Numbered from the stretch's first letter, positions 7,931-17,937 are shown. The stretch: DNA of 64,000 bases from Dokdonella sp. (GCF_019634775.1 NZ_JAHCAS010000001.1:682001-746000), one strand, 5' to 3'. The notes: generated by a model from the letters alone, not told the origin. Numbers and translations: made by a program.

Positions 7931-9646
7931 ATGGTTCGCCTCGCTCTTGCCTGTGCCGTCGCACTGGCCCTCACCGCCTGCGGCAAGCAGGAGTCCACTC
8001 CCGCGCCGGAAACTTCGACGCCGGCCACGACCGACGCCGGGATGCCGAGCAGGCCCGCCCCGGTCACGCCGACCGCGGAGGGCAAGTTTGATGCGGCGAT
8101 CAAGGCCGAGGATTTCGCCGCGCGCCTCGAACGCCTGGCTTCCGACCAGTTCGAGGGCCGCAAGCCCGGAACGATCGGCGAGCGCGCGACAACCGCGTAC
8201 ATCAAGGACCAGTTCGAACGCATCGGCCTCAAGCCCGGCAACAAGGGCAGCTGGTTCCAGACCGTGCCGATGATCCAGACCACGCTCGTCGACGCGGCCG
8301 CAACGACACTCGAAGTCAGCGGCGCCAAGGGCAAGGAGACCTTCGCCTTCGCCACCGACATGGTGGTCGGCACGCTCGACGCGAGTGCCGAGGTCGACCT
8401 CGTCGATTCGCCGATCGTCTTCGTCGGCTACGGCGTCGACGCGCCGGACTGGAACGACTACGCCGATGTCGACGTGAAGGGCAAGACGGTGATCGTCCTC
8501 GTCAACGATCCAGGTTGGGGCAACCAGGACCCCGACCTGTTCAAGGGCCGCACGCTGACCTACTACGGGCGCTGGACCTACAAGTACGAGGAAGCCGCGC
8601 GCAAGGGCGCCGCGGCCGCCTTCATCGTCCACGAGACACCGGGCGCCGGTTATCCGTTCGGTGTCGTCGAAAGCGGCTGGTCGGGGCCGCGCCAGTCGCT
8701 GCCGCCGAGCGAAGAACCGGGTCCGCGCCTGACCACCGCCGGCTGGCTGACCGAGGACGCCGCGCGGCGCCTGTTCGCCGCCGCCGGTGCCGATTTCGAC
8801 GCCTTGAAGAAGAGCGCCGACCTGCGCGGCTTCAAGCCGACCGTGCTCGATGCGAAGCTCGGCACGCGCTATCGCAGCACGATCGAAAACTCCTCCTCGG
8901 AGAACGTCATCGGCTACCTGCCAGGCAGCACGCGCCCGGACGAAGCAATCGTCTACACGGCGCACTGGGACCACCTCGGCAGGAACGACGCGCTCGAAGG
9001 CGAGGATCACATCTACAACGGCGCGATCGACAACGCGACCGGCGTCGCCGGCATCATCGAGATCGCCGAAGCCTTCGCCGCCCAGCAACCACCGCCGCAG
9101 CGCTCGATCGTGTTCAACGCGGTCACGCTGGAGGAGTCGGGTCTGCTTGGCGCCGCCTACTATGTCGCCCATCCGAGCTTCCCGCTCGACAAGACCGTGG
9201 CCAACATCAACCTCGACGCGCTGCCTGTCGGCGGCCCGACCAGGAACATCACCGTGATCGGCCTCGGCCAGTCCGAACTCGACGACTACATCGAGGAAGC
9301 GGCCGCGGCGCAGGGTCGTGTCATCAGCGGTGACGAGGAGCCCGAAAAGGGATTCTTCTTCCGTTCCGACCACGTCAACTTCGCACGTGCCGGCGTGCCG
9401 GCACTGTATGCCGCCGGCGGTCTCGACCTCGTCGACGGTGGCGAGTCGGCTGGCCGCAAGGCCGCGGATGACTACACGACCAACCGCTACCACAAGCCGG
9501 GCGACAACTACGACCCGAACTGGGACTACCGCGGCGTCGTGCAGGATCTCGAAGCACTGTACGCGGTCGGCCGCAGGCTCGCCGACGAGACGACCTTCCC
9601 GCAGTGGAAACCGGGCGCCGATTTCGCCCGACCGAAACAGCCGTAG
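7931..9646 (+). CDS. Lipoprotein M28-family zinc aminopeptidase with PA insert
   Basis: This 571-residue protein begins [19 protein letters not shown], a lipoprotein signal with lipobox LTAC. It is probably membrane-anchored in the periplasm. M28 zinc ligands are visible: His345/Asp347 in HWDHLGR, Asp367 in AIDNATG, Glu401-Glu402 in EESG and a late His in RSDHVNF. A protease-associated insert (about 130-260) contains [10 protein letters not shown] and [11 protein letters not shown]. These peptidases remove N-terminal residues from exported peptides. The ATG at 7931 fits the signal; a GCTAGAAT -10-like box sits at 7893-7900. It is divergent from trpC. Confidence 0.93.
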   Translation: MVRLALACAVALALTACGKQESTPAPETSTPATTDAGMPSRPAPVTPTAEGKFDAAIKAEDFAARLERLASDQFEGRKPGTIGERATTAYIKDQFERIGLKPGNKGSWFQTVPMIQTTLVDAAATTLEVSGAKGKETFAFATDMVVGTLDASAEVDLVDSPIVFVGYGVDAPDWNDYADVDVKGKTVIVLVNDPGWGNQDPDLFKGRTLTYYGRWTYKYEEAARKGAAAAFIVHETPGAGYPFGVVESGWSGPRQSLPPSEEPGPRLTTAGWLTEDAARRLFAAAGADFDALKKSADLRGFKPTVLDAKLGTRYRSTIENSSSENVIGYLPGSTRPDEAIVYTAHWDHLGRNDALEGEDHIYNGAIDNATGVAGIIEIAEAFAAQQPPPQRSIVFNAVTLEESGLLGAAYYVAHPSFPLDKTVANINLDALPVGGPTRNITVIGLGQSELDDYIEEAAAAQGRVISGDEEPEKGFFFRSDHVNFARAGVPALYAAGGLDLVDGGESAGRKAADDYTTNRYHKPGDNYDPNWDYRGVVQDLEALYAVGRRLADETTFPQWKPGADFARPKQP

Positions 9647-9696
9647 GGGCTCCTTCCTCGGCCGCTCGCCCGTCAAGGTCTCGCGCCTTGATCTGC

Positions 9697-9760
9697 GCCC
9701 GCACAGGACGGTGACGCCGTCGTGGAATGGATCAGGGCATCCTTGAGGATGCTCTGATCC
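9697..9760. repeat. Interspersed palindromic element, partial copy
   Basis: The 206-base gap after the M28 gene holds a fragment of the family seen at 2203-2428 (CCGCACAGGACGGTGACGCC). It also holds a hairpin with arms GGATCAGGGCATCC (9729-9742) and GGATGCTCTGATCC (9747-9760) around TTGA. A REP-like GGGGCGGCTTCAGCCGCTAC follows at about 9814. The element lies between convergent genes. Confidence 0.65.
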
Positions 9761-9852
9761 TGCCCTTCACGGCGGCAGTCGCCCAAGAAATCAAGATCTT
9801 GTGGGGCGGCTTCAGCCGCTACAGGATTTGATCGGATCTTCCTCAACGGGTC

Positions 9853-11493
9853 CTACATTGGCTCGCGCCGCCACACCGCCACCAGCGCGCGCAGCTTGTT
9901 CCATCCGCCGACGCGCTCGTCGGACACGACATCGAGGAAGTCGGACAGCCGTTTGGACTTGACGATGGTGTAGATCGTCAGCGCCGCGGCGGCCGCCAAC
10001 ACACCGATGAAGGTCAGCACGCGCTCGAGCACCGGAGTGTTCGGTCCAGCCAGCAGGCTCATGCCGAGCAGGCCGGCGGTAATGGTCCCGACCAGTCCGA
10101 AGATGGTGACCACGGTCAGGCGCACCACCGTGTTGGCCTGACGACGCAGCGCATCGGCGTCGAGATAGCTGCTCATGTCATGGATGCGCTCCTTGACCTC
10201 GGCGTAGACGCCATCGATGCCGAGGTGACGTGTGCACATGCGGAACAACGCCTTCACATGCGCCTGTTCGCTGATCTCGTGGAACCAGTAGCGGTGGGTG
10301 AAGCTGAGGAAGGCGACATAGTTGCGGCGGATCTGCCGCTTGAAGCGCTTGACCGTATCGGGTCGCTTCACATCCAGTGCCATCAGCGCCTCGGCCAGCT
10401 GGTCGGACATCATCAGGAGCGCCGCCTTCTGGAAATGCGCGATCAGGAACAGGAGGAAATGCTGGTGGCGGAACTGCGCCAGCGCGCCGCGTTCGGCGTC
10501 GCGGAAGTAGCTGCTGTGCGCATCGCCCGTCACCACCAACGACAAACCCGAGCACAGGTAGCGCGTGCGCGGCGCCACGCCGGAGTCGGTCCAGAAGCGG
10601 TCGTAGCAATACTGTTGCTCGAAGTCGGCGGGCGCAAACGCATCGCAACCTGCGCGGTCGTGGCTGCCCGTGACCAGGGCCAGCCGCAGGTAGTCGTCGC
10701 GCGTCAGCCGCGACGGTTCGTCCACCGCGAGGTAGGCCATCATTGGCATGCGGTAGTACTCGATCTGGCGATAGCGCAACGCGCCCGGACGCCCGGAATG
10801 ATGGTTGACCAGCGGCGCCATCACGTAATCCCAATGCGCGGCGATGCGCGGCGCACGATGCTCGGCGACATGGGTCAGAAAGAGTGCCCGGTCGGCGGCA
10901 TCGCTGCACACAACCTCCCGGCCCTGCGCATCCAGCCATGCCACGCTGGACGGGCAGTGCAACGGTTCCCCACCGGCATCCCAGCCCGCCGGATAGGCAC
11001 GGCCGGAGCGGTACATCAGCTCGCGTGCCTGCGCCAGCGGCAGATCGTCCGTCGACAGCTCGACGTTGAGCAAGACGATGTCCACGCCGAAAAAGAAGAT
11101 CAGGTCGACGTGTTCGACGCGCAGCAGCAGCTGCGCCTCGCCGGGGCGCAGCTGCACGCGCAGCGCGGCGAGGTCGTGGCGGCGGAACACGCGCATCGGC
11201 GAACCCTGCGCGGCATCACCAGCGCCCTGCCGTGAGCGTCCCTCCCCGTACAGGAAGCGCTGAACATAAGGCAGGAAACTGACGAACTCGTTGTAGTGGC
11301 GTTCGTGGAAACCGCTGCCGTGGTACTCGTCGACGTGCTCGCGCCATGGGCTGGCGTCACCAAGTTCCTGCAGGGCCCGCCACGGCATCTGTCGTCGCTC
11401 TGCATCGTCATCGGCGGCACCGCCGACCAGGCGCAGCGGCCACAGCAGACTCTGACGCAGGTGGCGGACGATGATGGGCGCTGGTGCGGACAT
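9853..11493 (-). CDS. CorA-like membrane protein of unknown function
   Basis: This 546-residue protein has a large soluble N-terminal domain and two C-terminal transmembrane helices (about residues 450-475 and 485-510), followed by a short cytoplasmic tail. This topology is that of CorA-type divalent-cation channels. The conserved GMN loop motif at the end of the first helix is replaced by GMS (TAGLLGMSLLAG), so magnesium transport is doubtful. The region before the helices is rich in aromatic and basic residues, as in CorA stalks. Start at MSAPAPIIVRHLRQ (11493); an upstream ATG adds non-conserved residues. It is transcribed alone. Confidence 0.7.
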   Translation of the reverse strand: MSAPAPIIVRHLRQSLLWPLRLVGGAADDDAERRQMPWRALQELGDASPWREHVDEYHGSGFHERHYNEFVSFLPYVQRFLYGEGRSRQGAGDAAQGSPMRVFRRHDLAALRVQLRPGEAQLLLRVEHVDLIFFFGVDIVLLNVELSTDDLPLAQARELMYRSGRAYPAGWDAGGEPLHCPSSVAWLDAQGREVVCSDAADRALFLTHVAEHRAPRIAAHWDYVMAPLVNHHSGRPGALRYRQIEYYRMPMMAYLAVDEPSRLTRDDYLRLALVTGSHDRAGCDAFAPADFEQQYCYDRFWTDSGVAPRTRYLCSGLSLVVTGDAHSSYFRDAERGALAQFRHQHFLLFLIAHFQKAALLMMSDQLAEALMALDVKRPDTVKRFKRQIRRNYVAFLSFTHRYWFHEISEQAHVKALFRMCTRHLGIDGVYAEVKERIHDMSSYLDADALRRQANTVVRLTVVTIFGLVGTITAGLLGMSLLAGPNTPVLERVLTFIGVLAAAAALTIYTIVKSKRLSDFLDVVSDERVGGWNKLRALVAVWRREPM

Positions 11494-11628
11494 GCGCGAA
11501 GTGTACGTCCGGAACGGCTGCCGCCGCCCTGCCCGCCAGGGCATTGCCGAGAACCTGCAGGCGGCGTGTACGGAGCAAAGCCAGCCGCGGCGCGAGGGCA
11601 CCGGCGCGACGCCGGGAACGCCTTCGGG

Positions 11629-12648
11629 TCAGATCAGCTTCGCCGACTCCAGCTCGCGCTTGAGGTAGGCATAGTAGATCGGCGCGGCAACGACCCCGCC
11701 TAGGCCGAACGCGGCTTCCATGGCCAGCATCGCGATCAGCAATTCCCAGGCGCGCGAACGGATCTGCGTGCCGATGATGCGGGCGTTGAGGAAGTATTCG
11801 AGCTTGTGGATGACGATGAGGTAGCCAAGCGCGGTGACCGCGACCCACGGCGACACCGACATGCCGACGATGAAGATCAGCGTGTTCGAAATGAGGTTGC
11901 CGACCACCGGCAGCAGGCCACACACGAAAGTGGCGACAACCAGGCTCTTGGCCAGCGGCAACTGAACGCCGAACAGCGGCAGCGCGACGAGCAGGAACAA
12001 GCCGGTGAACAGGGTATTGAGCGCCGAGATCTTGACCTGGGCGAAGACGATGTCGTGGAACGAACCGACCAGGCGCGCGCAACGCTCGTTGAGCGCATCC
12101 GCCAAGGGGCCACCGGGTGGACGCAGGCGCGCGGTGTGCAGTGACAGCATCGCGCCAAGAATCATGCCGATCAGCAGCTGCACGGTCACGCGCACCGCGG
12201 CCTGGCCGGCGACCTGGAGCTGGGCGGCGTGTTCGCGCAACCACTCCATGATCGCCGCGCGGATCTCGTCGACGTTCTCCGGCAGCCAGGCATCGACGAA
12301 GGCCGGCAGTTGCGCACGGGCGCGTTCGATCAGCGGTGTCAGGCGCTCGAACAGCACGCTCGGGTTGCCGTGCTCGCTGCCGAGGTAGGCGATCGCTACG
12401 ACGATCATGAAGGTGAGCAGGCCGACCACGACCGCCGCCAGCAGGGCAACGACCAGCCAGTGCGCATGCGCGCCGGGCAGGCGCTTCTGCACGGCCGGCG
12501 CGAGCGCGTTGACCAACGCGTAGACGAGCAGGCCGGCAAGCAGGGCGGGCAGCAGGTGCAGATGCAGCACGAGCAGCAGGCCGAGGCCCATCAGTACATG
12601 GCTGACGAGTTTCAGACGTGCGGGAGAGATGGGAACCGGCAGCGACAT
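11629..12648 (-). CDS. AI-2E family transporter (PerM/TqsA-like)
   Basis: This 339-residue polytopic membrane protein has about seven to eight hydrophobic helices. They include two near the N-terminus (about 15-45), one at about 65-88, and a cluster from 155 to the end. A central soluble segment (about 95-150) contains RLTPLIERARAQLP, typical of the family between helices 3 and 4. The C-terminal GLGGVVAAPIYYAYLKRE motif is characteristic. Members export autoinducer-2 or other small molecules, or act as ion antiporters; the substrate cannot be inferred. The ATG at 12646-12648 was chosen because upstream codons are not conserved. Confidence 0.85.
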   Translation of the reverse strand: MSLPVPISPARLKLVSHVLMGLGLLLVLHLHLLPALLAGLLVYALVNALAPAVQKRLPGAHAHWLVVALLAAVVVGLLTFMIVVAIAYLGSEHGNPSVLFERLTPLIERARAQLPAFVDAWLPENVDEIRAAIMEWLREHAAQLQVAGQAAVRVTVQLLIGMILGAMLSLHTARLRPPGGPLADALNERCARLVGSFHDIVFAQVKISALNTLFTGLFLLVALPLFGVQLPLAKSLVVATFVCGLLPVVGNLISNTLIFIVGMSVSPWVAVTALGYLIVIHKLEYFLNARIIGTQIRSRAWELLIAMLAMEAAFGLGGVVAAPIYYAYLKRELESAKLI

Positions 12649-12773
12649 TGCAGAACCAGGCAGGGCGGCGCCGCGCAGTCTGTCAGCCGCTCCACAAGTT
12701 CGCCAGCCCGATCCGTCACGGGCCTGTCGTAGACTCCCGCGACCATTGCATCCGATCACCCGGGAGAACCTGC

Positions 12774-13691
12774 ATGTCGAAGCCGTTTGCCGCCGTCCTG
12801 ATGCTGGCCCTGGTTGCCACCGGCTGTGCGAGCAAGGCGCCACGTCCGGACGACCGCGCTGACACCGGGTCATCCGCAACCTCGGTGACCGAGGCCGCGC
12901 CGGCACCAACCGCCCCCGCCGCAAACGACAATCTCAACGCAGTGGCGTGGACGCAGACGGCGATCGAACGCGACCTTATCTACCGCCAGGCCTGGCGCGA
13001 CGCGCAGGAGCATCTGCGCAGCGCGCTCGCTGACCGACGCTGGGAGGCCCTGCCCGAGGGCACGCGCAAGGCACCGTACACGGGCCGGAATACCGCGGTC
13101 ATCGTCGACATCGACGAAACCGTGCTGGACAACTCACCCTACCAGGCGCGGCTGGTCAGGGACGGTACCTCGTACGACGAGTTCACCTGGGCGCAGTGGT
13201 GCCGCGAGGAGCGCGCGCCAGCGATTCCGGGCGCGCTCGAGTTCGCCCGCCATGCCGACAAGCTCGGCGTGACCGTGTTCTACCTGTCCAACCGCGCCGC
13301 CGACCTGCGCGACGCGACCCTGTCGAATCTGCGCAAGCTCGGCTTTCCGATCGCCGCGGGCAAGGATGTCTTTCTCGGCCTCGGCACCTTGGTCGAAGGC
13401 TGCGAGCAGCATGGCAGCGAGAAGGGCTGCCGGCGCCAGCTGATCGCGCGCGACCATCGCGTGCTGATGCAGGTTGGCGACCAGCTCGGCGACTTCATCG
13501 ATATCGAGGCCAACACCGTGGACGGGCGCCGGCGTGCGATCGAGCCGTACCTGGACTGGATCGGCACGCGCTGGTTCGTGCTGCCGAACCCGACCTACGG
13601 CTCATGGGAGCCAGCCCTGTTCAACAACCAGTGGTCACTCCCCGAAGGCGAGCGCCGGAAAGCCAAGTTGAGCGCATTGCGTTTCGAGTAA
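12774..13691 (+). CDS. Class C acid phosphatase, 5'-nucleotidase lipoprotein e(P4) family
   Basis: This 305-residue lipoprotein has signal MSKPFAAVLMLALVATGC with lipidated Cys18. A low-complexity Ala/Pro/Thr linker follows, then a HAD domain. The DxDET motif is VDIDETVLDN (Asp112 nucleophile, Asp114 acid), and YLSNRAADLRDAT is motif II-like. Haemophilus e(P4) is an outer-membrane acid phosphatase that releases nucleosides from nucleotides for uptake; a similar scavenging role is inferred. The gene is divergent from the AI-2E gene. The ATG at 12774 has GGGAGAA upstream at good distance. Confidence 0.93.
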   Translation: MSKPFAAVLMLALVATGCASKAPRPDDRADTGSSATSVTEAAPAPTAPAANDNLNAVAWTQTAIERDLIYRQAWRDAQEHLRSALADRRWEALPEGTRKAPYTGRNTAVIVDIDETVLDNSPYQARLVRDGTSYDEFTWAQWCREERAPAIPGALEFARHADKLGVTVFYLSNRAADLRDATLSNLRKLGFPIAAGKDVFLGLGTLVEGCEQHGSEKGCRRQLIARDHRVLMQVGDQLGDFIDIEANTVDGRRRAIEPYLDWIGTRWFVLPNPTYGSWEPALFNNQWSLPEGERRKAKLSALRFE

Positions 13692-13731
13692 TTGAATAAT
13701 ATCAATGAGTTATCATGCGCATGTTCAAGTG

Positions 13732-13760
13732 TTGCATTAGCAATAACGCTTAAGTAACAT
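13732..13760 (+). promoter_or_regulatory. Promoter-like sequence in an AT-rich island
   Basis: TTGCAT (13732-13737), a 17-base spacer and TAACAT (13755-13760) lie in the most AT-rich stretch of this neighbourhood (13690-13760). An intrinsic terminator follows about 100 bases downstream, so the unit could encode a short RNA or an attenuated leader of the next lipoprotein gene. The stretch 13692-14000 holds no convincing protein gene. Confidence 0.4.
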
Positions 13761-13851
13761 GCCTGCCAGGACGACGCCCGGTTGCCCCGAACGCTCCGTC
13801 AGCGGCAAGAACGACGCACAGATTCCCCCTCCGGCTCTGCCGGATTCGACC

Positions 13852-13885
13852 CGGAAGGCACCACGCCCTCCGGGTTTTTTCTTGG
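13852..13885 (+). terminator. Intrinsic terminator upstream of lipoprotein gene
   Basis: The stem CCCGGAAGG with CCCTCCGGG (one mismatch) surrounds the loop CACCACG and is followed by six T residues and TTC on the plus strand. It lies about 160 bases after the acid phosphatase stop and about 115 bases before the next ATG. It may end either the phosphatase transcript or a short RNA begun at about 13767. Confidence 0.7.
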
Positions 13886-14000
13886 GCAGTTCGCGCGCGT
13901 CGTCCAGCCCGATCCAACACAGCACGGCCAGGGCCACGGCATGACCACGCTCGGGCAGACTGCTAGAGTGCGCGTCCCCGATTCCAGCACTGAGCCTCCC

Positions 14001-14906
14001 ATGTTCAAGAAACTTGCCCAGGCGACCGTCATCGGCGCGCTCCTCGCCGTCACTGCCGGATGCAACAACGATGGCGCCAAGTCCGGCGCATCCGCCGGCA
14101 GCGGGGCCGACCGGCCTGACGAGGCCATCCTCGCCTCGGCGCGCCTGGCCCGCCAGGGCGACATCGCCGGTCTGGTCGAACACCTGCTGCCGCCGGCCGA
14201 GTTCGCGCGCATCAAGTCCGAATGGAACGATCGCAGCAGCCAGCCAGAGATCAGCGACGAGGATCGCACGCGTTTCGCCGAGGCGATGGCCAAGCTGACC
14301 GCACCGGATGCGGTCGACGCGATCTATGCCGAGATCGAACCCGACCTCAAGCAGTTCGACGCGCAGTACAAGGCGCAGCTGCCCGGCATGGTCGCCATGG
14401 GCCAGGGCTACCTGCAGGGCCTCGTGCAGCAGAGCAACGAGCTTTCGCCGGCGGAGAAGGAACAAGCCCTCGCCGCGGTGAAGTCGCTCGGCGAGTGGGC
14501 GCAGAAAACCCCGTTCACCGACCCGACACTGGTGCGCAAGTCACTCGAGACACTGGCGACCACCGCCCGCGCGCTCGACATCAAGACCCTCGACGAGGCG
14601 CGTGCGCTCGACTTCGAGCACGCCGCACCAAAGCTCGGGATCGCCTTCAACGGCCTCAAGCAGTTGCTCGATGGCTACGGCCTGTCGATCGACCAGGCGC
14701 TCGACTCGGTGACGACCGAGGTGGTGTCGAACGACGGTACGCATGCCAAGGTCCGGGTCAGCTACAGCTTCCTCGGCGCGCCACTGTCGACCCATACCGA
14801 CATGGTGAAGATCGACGGTCGTTGGTATGGCAAGGACACGATCGACAAGATCGCCGAGCGCAAGGCCGGCGGCGACGTCACCGCGCCGAAGGCGGGCAAC
14901 GGGTGA
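14001..14906 (+). CDS. Lipoprotein of unknown function
   Basis: This 301-residue protein starts MFKKLAQATVIGALLAVTAGCNN, a lipoprotein signal with lipobox VTAGC. The mature part is mainly helical and acidic. A C-terminal beta-rich segment (about 235-285, TTEVVSNDGTHAKVRVSYSF) resembles the small folds of DUF-type periplasmic proteins in which a loss- or stress-type term is followed by a conserved GRWYGKD motif. No catalytic motif is seen. It sits just before plsB, but the 55-base gap gives no sign of tight coupling. Confidence 0.75.
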   Translation: MFKKLAQATVIGALLAVTAGCNNDGAKSGASAGSGADRPDEAILASARLARQGDIAGLVEHLLPPAEFARIKSEWNDRSSQPEISDEDRTRFAEAMAKLTAPDAVDAIYAEIEPDLKQFDAQYKAQLPGMVAMGQGYLQGLVQQSNELSPAEKEQALAAVKSLGEWAQKTPFTDPTLVRKSLETLATTARALDIKTLDEARALDFEHAAPKLGIAFNGLKQLLDGYGLSIDQALDSVTTEVVSNDGTHAKVRVSYSFLGAPLSTHTDMVKIDGRWYGKDTIDKIAERKAGGDVTAPKAGNG

Positions 14907-14961
14907 TGCACGCGCGGGAGGCCATCGTCACGGTGCCCTCCCGCCGCACGCGCCACAGCCG

Positions 14962-17502
14962 ATGGAGCAGCAGAATCTCCCCTTGCATGCGCCAACCGAG
15001 CCCGCCCGCGGTCCCGGCTGGCTCAAGGTCCTCGGCGCGATGCTGCGTCCGTGGATCCGCATTCGCCGCGAGCCGCGTGAGCCGCAGGCGCTGATCCCGG
15101 CCGATGGACCGGCGACGGTCTACGTCGTCGAACGCTACGGCCTTTCCGACACCCTGATCCTTGAACAGGCTTGCCGCGAGGCGGCCCTGCCCTCGCCATA
15201 CGAAGCCGCCGCGCTGCTGCCGATCCGGCGCACACGCGCAATCATCGCGCTGACGCCGCGCCCGGGCCTCTGGCGCAGGCGCAATCCCGCCACGCGCTCG
15301 GAGACACTGGGCCAGCTCGCCGAACTGGTCGCCGCTGATCCGACGCTCGACGTGCGTCTGGTGCCGGTGTCGATCTTCGTCGGCCGCGCGCCGGACCGAC
15401 AGTCCGGCTGGTTCCGCGTGCTGTTCGCCGAGAACTGGGTCGTGGTCGGCCGTTTCCGCCGTCTGCTCGCGATCCTGCTCAACGGCCGCGACACGATCGT
15501 GCAGTTCTCAGCGCCGGTGTCGCTGCGCGACACGCTCGGCGAACCACACGATGTGCCGCTGGAGCGCAGCGTGCGCAAGCTCGCGCGCGTGCTGCGCGTG
15601 CACTTCCGGCGCGTGCGAACGACGATCATCGGCGCCGATCTCTCGCACCGGCGCACGGTGGTCGACAGCGTGGTCAACGCCGAGCCGGTCGTCGCCGCGA
15701 TCTCCGCGGTTGCGACAAAGGAGAACATCCGCCTCGACCAGGCGCAGCGGCGCGCACGCAGCTATGCGCTGGAGATCGCCGCAGACTATTCGCACACGGT
15801 CGTGCGTTCGCTGTCGTTCATGCTGATCGCGTTCTGGAACAAGCTCTACGGCGGCGTCGTCATGCACCACTTCGAGCGCCTGCGTGCGGTCGCACCGGGC
15901 CACGAGGTGATCTACGTGCCCTGCCACCGCAGCCACATCGACTACCTGCTGCTGAGCTACCAGCTCTACCAGAATGGCCTCGTGCCGCCGCATATCGCCG
16001 CCGGGGTCAACCTGAACCTGCCGGTGATCGGTCCGATCCTGCGCCGTGGCGGTGCATTCTTCCTGCGCCGCAGTTTCAAGTCGAACGCGCTCTACTCGGC
16101 AGTGTTCACCGAGTACGTGAGCCAGCTCTTCGTGCGTGGCGTCGCCCTTGAGTACTTCATCGAAGGCGGCCGTTCGCGCACCGGCCGCCTGCTGCAACCG
16201 AAGGCCGGCATGCTGGCCATGACCCTGCGCAGCTTCCTGCGCGAATCGCGCCGGCCAGTGATCTTCCAGCCCGTCTACATCGGCTACGAAAAGCTGATGG
16301 AGGGCAAGTCCTACATCGGCGAACTTTCCGGCAAGGCCAAGGAGAAGGAATCCCTGCTTGGCCTGCTGCGCTCGGTCAAGGTACTGCGCCAGCGCTACGG
16401 TCGAGTCACCATCAACTTCGGCGAACCGATCGAGCTTGCCGCACTGCTCGACGCGAACGTGCCGGACTGGCGCGCGGCGACGGCCACCCCGGACGAGAGA
16501 CCGGACTGGCTCAACGCCGCCGTCGACGCACTTGCCGAGCGCATCCAGGTCAATGTCAACCGCGCCGCAGACGTCAATCCGATCAACCTCGTCGCCCTCG
16601 CCCTGCTGGCGATGCCCAAGCACGCCATGGCCGAGGCCGACCTCGTCGCCCAGATCGACCTGTGCAAGGACCTGCTCGTTGCCCTGCCCTACGGCGAGCG
16701 CGTGACGGTCACGGCGATGAGCGCCGGCGAGGTCGTCGCCTATGCCGAAGGCATGCAATGGATCCGCCGGGTCAAGCATCCGCTCGGCGACGTGCTGATG
16801 GCCGAGGGCGACAACGCAGTGCTGCTCTCGTACTTCCGCAACAACGTGCAGCACCTGTTCGTGGCGCCGGCCTGGATTGCCTGCTGCTTCCTCAACAACC
16901 GGCGCATGGCGCGCACCTCGATCCTGCGCCTCGGCCGACTGATCTACCCGTTCATCCAGGCCGAGTGGTTCCTGCCATGGGATGAAGCCGGCTTCACCCA
17001 GCGCCTCGAGGCCACCCTCGACGTCCTCGTCGCACGCGGCCTGCTCGAAGCCGATGCCGACGGCCGCGTGATCGAGCGCGCGCCGGGCCAGAGCGACAGC
17101 GCATTCCGCCTGCGCGCGATCTCGCACAGCCTGCTGCAGGCGGTCGAACGCTACTACATCACGATCGCCTTGCTGGTCAGCAACGGCCGTGGCTCGCTGT
17201 CGGCCGGCGAGCTGGAGAACCTCTGCTTCCTGACCGCACAACGTCTGTCGCTGCTGCACGAGCTCAATGCGCCGGAGTTCTTCGACCGCTCGCTGTTCCG
17301 CGGCTTCATCCAGAAACTGCGCGAGCGCCGCGTGGTCTGGCCCGACGAGTCGAACAAGCTCGATTTCGATGCCGGCCTCGAGGAACTGGTCAAGGAAGCC
17401 AAGGTGATCCTCAGCCGGGACATCCGCCACGGCATCCTCAAGCTCACCGCGGAGAACCGCGCGGCCACGGCAACGCCGTCGAGCGAGAGCGAGGCGGCAT
17501 AA
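14962..17502 (+). CDS. plsB: Glycerol-3-phosphate acyltransferase
   Basis: This 846-residue inner-membrane enzyme adds the first acyl chain to glycerol-3-phosphate in phospholipid synthesis. The four acyltransferase blocks are visible: HRSHIDY (catalytic His322, Asp327), GAFFLRRSF, FIEGGRSRTG and VIFQPVYIGYEKL. Length agrees with proteobacterial PlsB (about 800-870). The ATG at 14962 (MEQQNLPLHAP) was chosen although the ribosome-binding site is weak. In-frame upstream codons run into the preceding gene and have no family similarity. Confidence 0.96.
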   Translation: MEQQNLPLHAPTEPARGPGWLKVLGAMLRPWIRIRREPREPQALIPADGPATVYVVERYGLSDTLILEQACREAALPSPYEAAALLPIRRTRAIIALTPRPGLWRRRNPATRSETLGQLAELVAADPTLDVRLVPVSIFVGRAPDRQSGWFRVLFAENWVVVGRFRRLLAILLNGRDTIVQFSAPVSLRDTLGEPHDVPLERSVRKLARVLRVHFRRVRTTIIGADLSHRRTVVDSVVNAEPVVAAISAVATKENIRLDQAQRRARSYALEIAADYSHTVVRSLSFMLIAFWNKLYGGVVMHHFERLRAVAPGHEVIYVPCHRSHIDYLLLSYQLYQNGLVPPHIAAGVNLNLPVIGPILRRGGAFFLRRSFKSNALYSAVFTEYVSQLFVRGVALEYFIEGGRSRTGRLLQPKAGMLAMTLRSFLRESRRPVIFQPVYIGYEKLMEGKSYIGELSGKAKEKESLLGLLRSVKVLRQRYGRVTINFGEPIELAALLDANVPDWRAATATPDERPDWLNAAVDALAERIQVNVNRAADVNPINLVALALLAMPKHAMAEADLVAQIDLCKDLLVALPYGERVTVTAMSAGEVVAYAEGMQWIRRVKHPLGDVLMAEGDNAVLLSYFRNNVQHLFVAPAWIACCFLNNRRMARTSILRLGRLIYPFIQAEWFLPWDEAGFTQRLEATLDVLVARGLLEADADGRVIERAPGQSDSAFRLRAISHSLLQAVERYYITIALLVSNGRGSLSAGELENLCFLTAQRLSLLHELNAPEFFDRSLFRGFIQKLRERRVVWPDESNKLDFDAGLEELVKEAKVILSRDIRHGILKLTAENRAATATPSSESEAA

Positions 17503-17514
17503 CGGATCGCGCCC

Positions 17515-17662
17515 CGGGTTGTGGACTCTTCAGCCGCGGAGATTTGCTCTGTGGGAGCAGCGTCATCCGCGATGGCTCCCGGTTGGAGACAGGCGCGAGA
17601 GTGGAAAAGATCGCCGCCGGCTTTCAGCAGGCGAACGGCTGGTCAGCCGCTCCCACGGAATG
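17515..17662. repeat. REP-like palindrome (GTGGGAGC type)
   Basis: The gap between plsB and ydcH holds CTGTGGGAGCAGCG (about 17549-17562) and, about 80 bases later, the inverse CAGCCGCTCCCACGG (17645-17659), with smaller inverted segments inside. GTGGGAGCGGC arms are typical of REP elements in Pseudomonas and Xanthomonadales. Converging genes flank it. Confidence 0.65.
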
Positions 17663-17666
17663 GCCG

Positions 17667-17873
17667 TCAGGCATCGAGGTCGGGAATCAACCGGCTCTCG
17701 AGCAGCGCAATGCTGTCCTTGAGATGCAGCTTGCGCCGCTTGAGGCGCTTGATCTCGAGTTCATCGCTACCGGGTTCGAGACTCCAACGCGCGATCAACG
17801 CATCGAGGTCGCGATGCTCGATCTTGAGCTCGGCCAGACGACGCACGATCGCGGCGGGGTCTTCGGGTTGCAT
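17667..17873 (-). CDS. YdcH/DUF465 family small protein
   Basis: This 68-residue, highly helical and charged protein starts [20 protein letters not shown] and ends with [20 protein letters not shown]. That is the typical DUF465 pattern of two amphipathic helices with a basic hinge. Family members are small cytoplasmic proteins of unknown function. The ATG at 17871-17873 gives normal family length; an upstream ATG would add 18 residues. It is divergent from ttcA. Confidence 0.88.
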   Translation of the reverse strand: MQPEDPAAIVRRLAELKIEHRDLDALIARWSLEPGSDELEIKRLKRRKLHLKDSIALLESRLIPDLDA

Positions 17874-17937
17874 GCCGATCCTCTCGTGGAGCGCCGAGTG
17901 TAGCGCCACGCACGGTCGTCGGCACACCGCCGGCCGC

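Noticed and set aside
7778..9676. A 632-residue minus-strand frame opposite the M28 peptidase
   Set aside because: Antisense artefact; the plus strand encodes a full peptidase with zinc ligands and a signal peptide.
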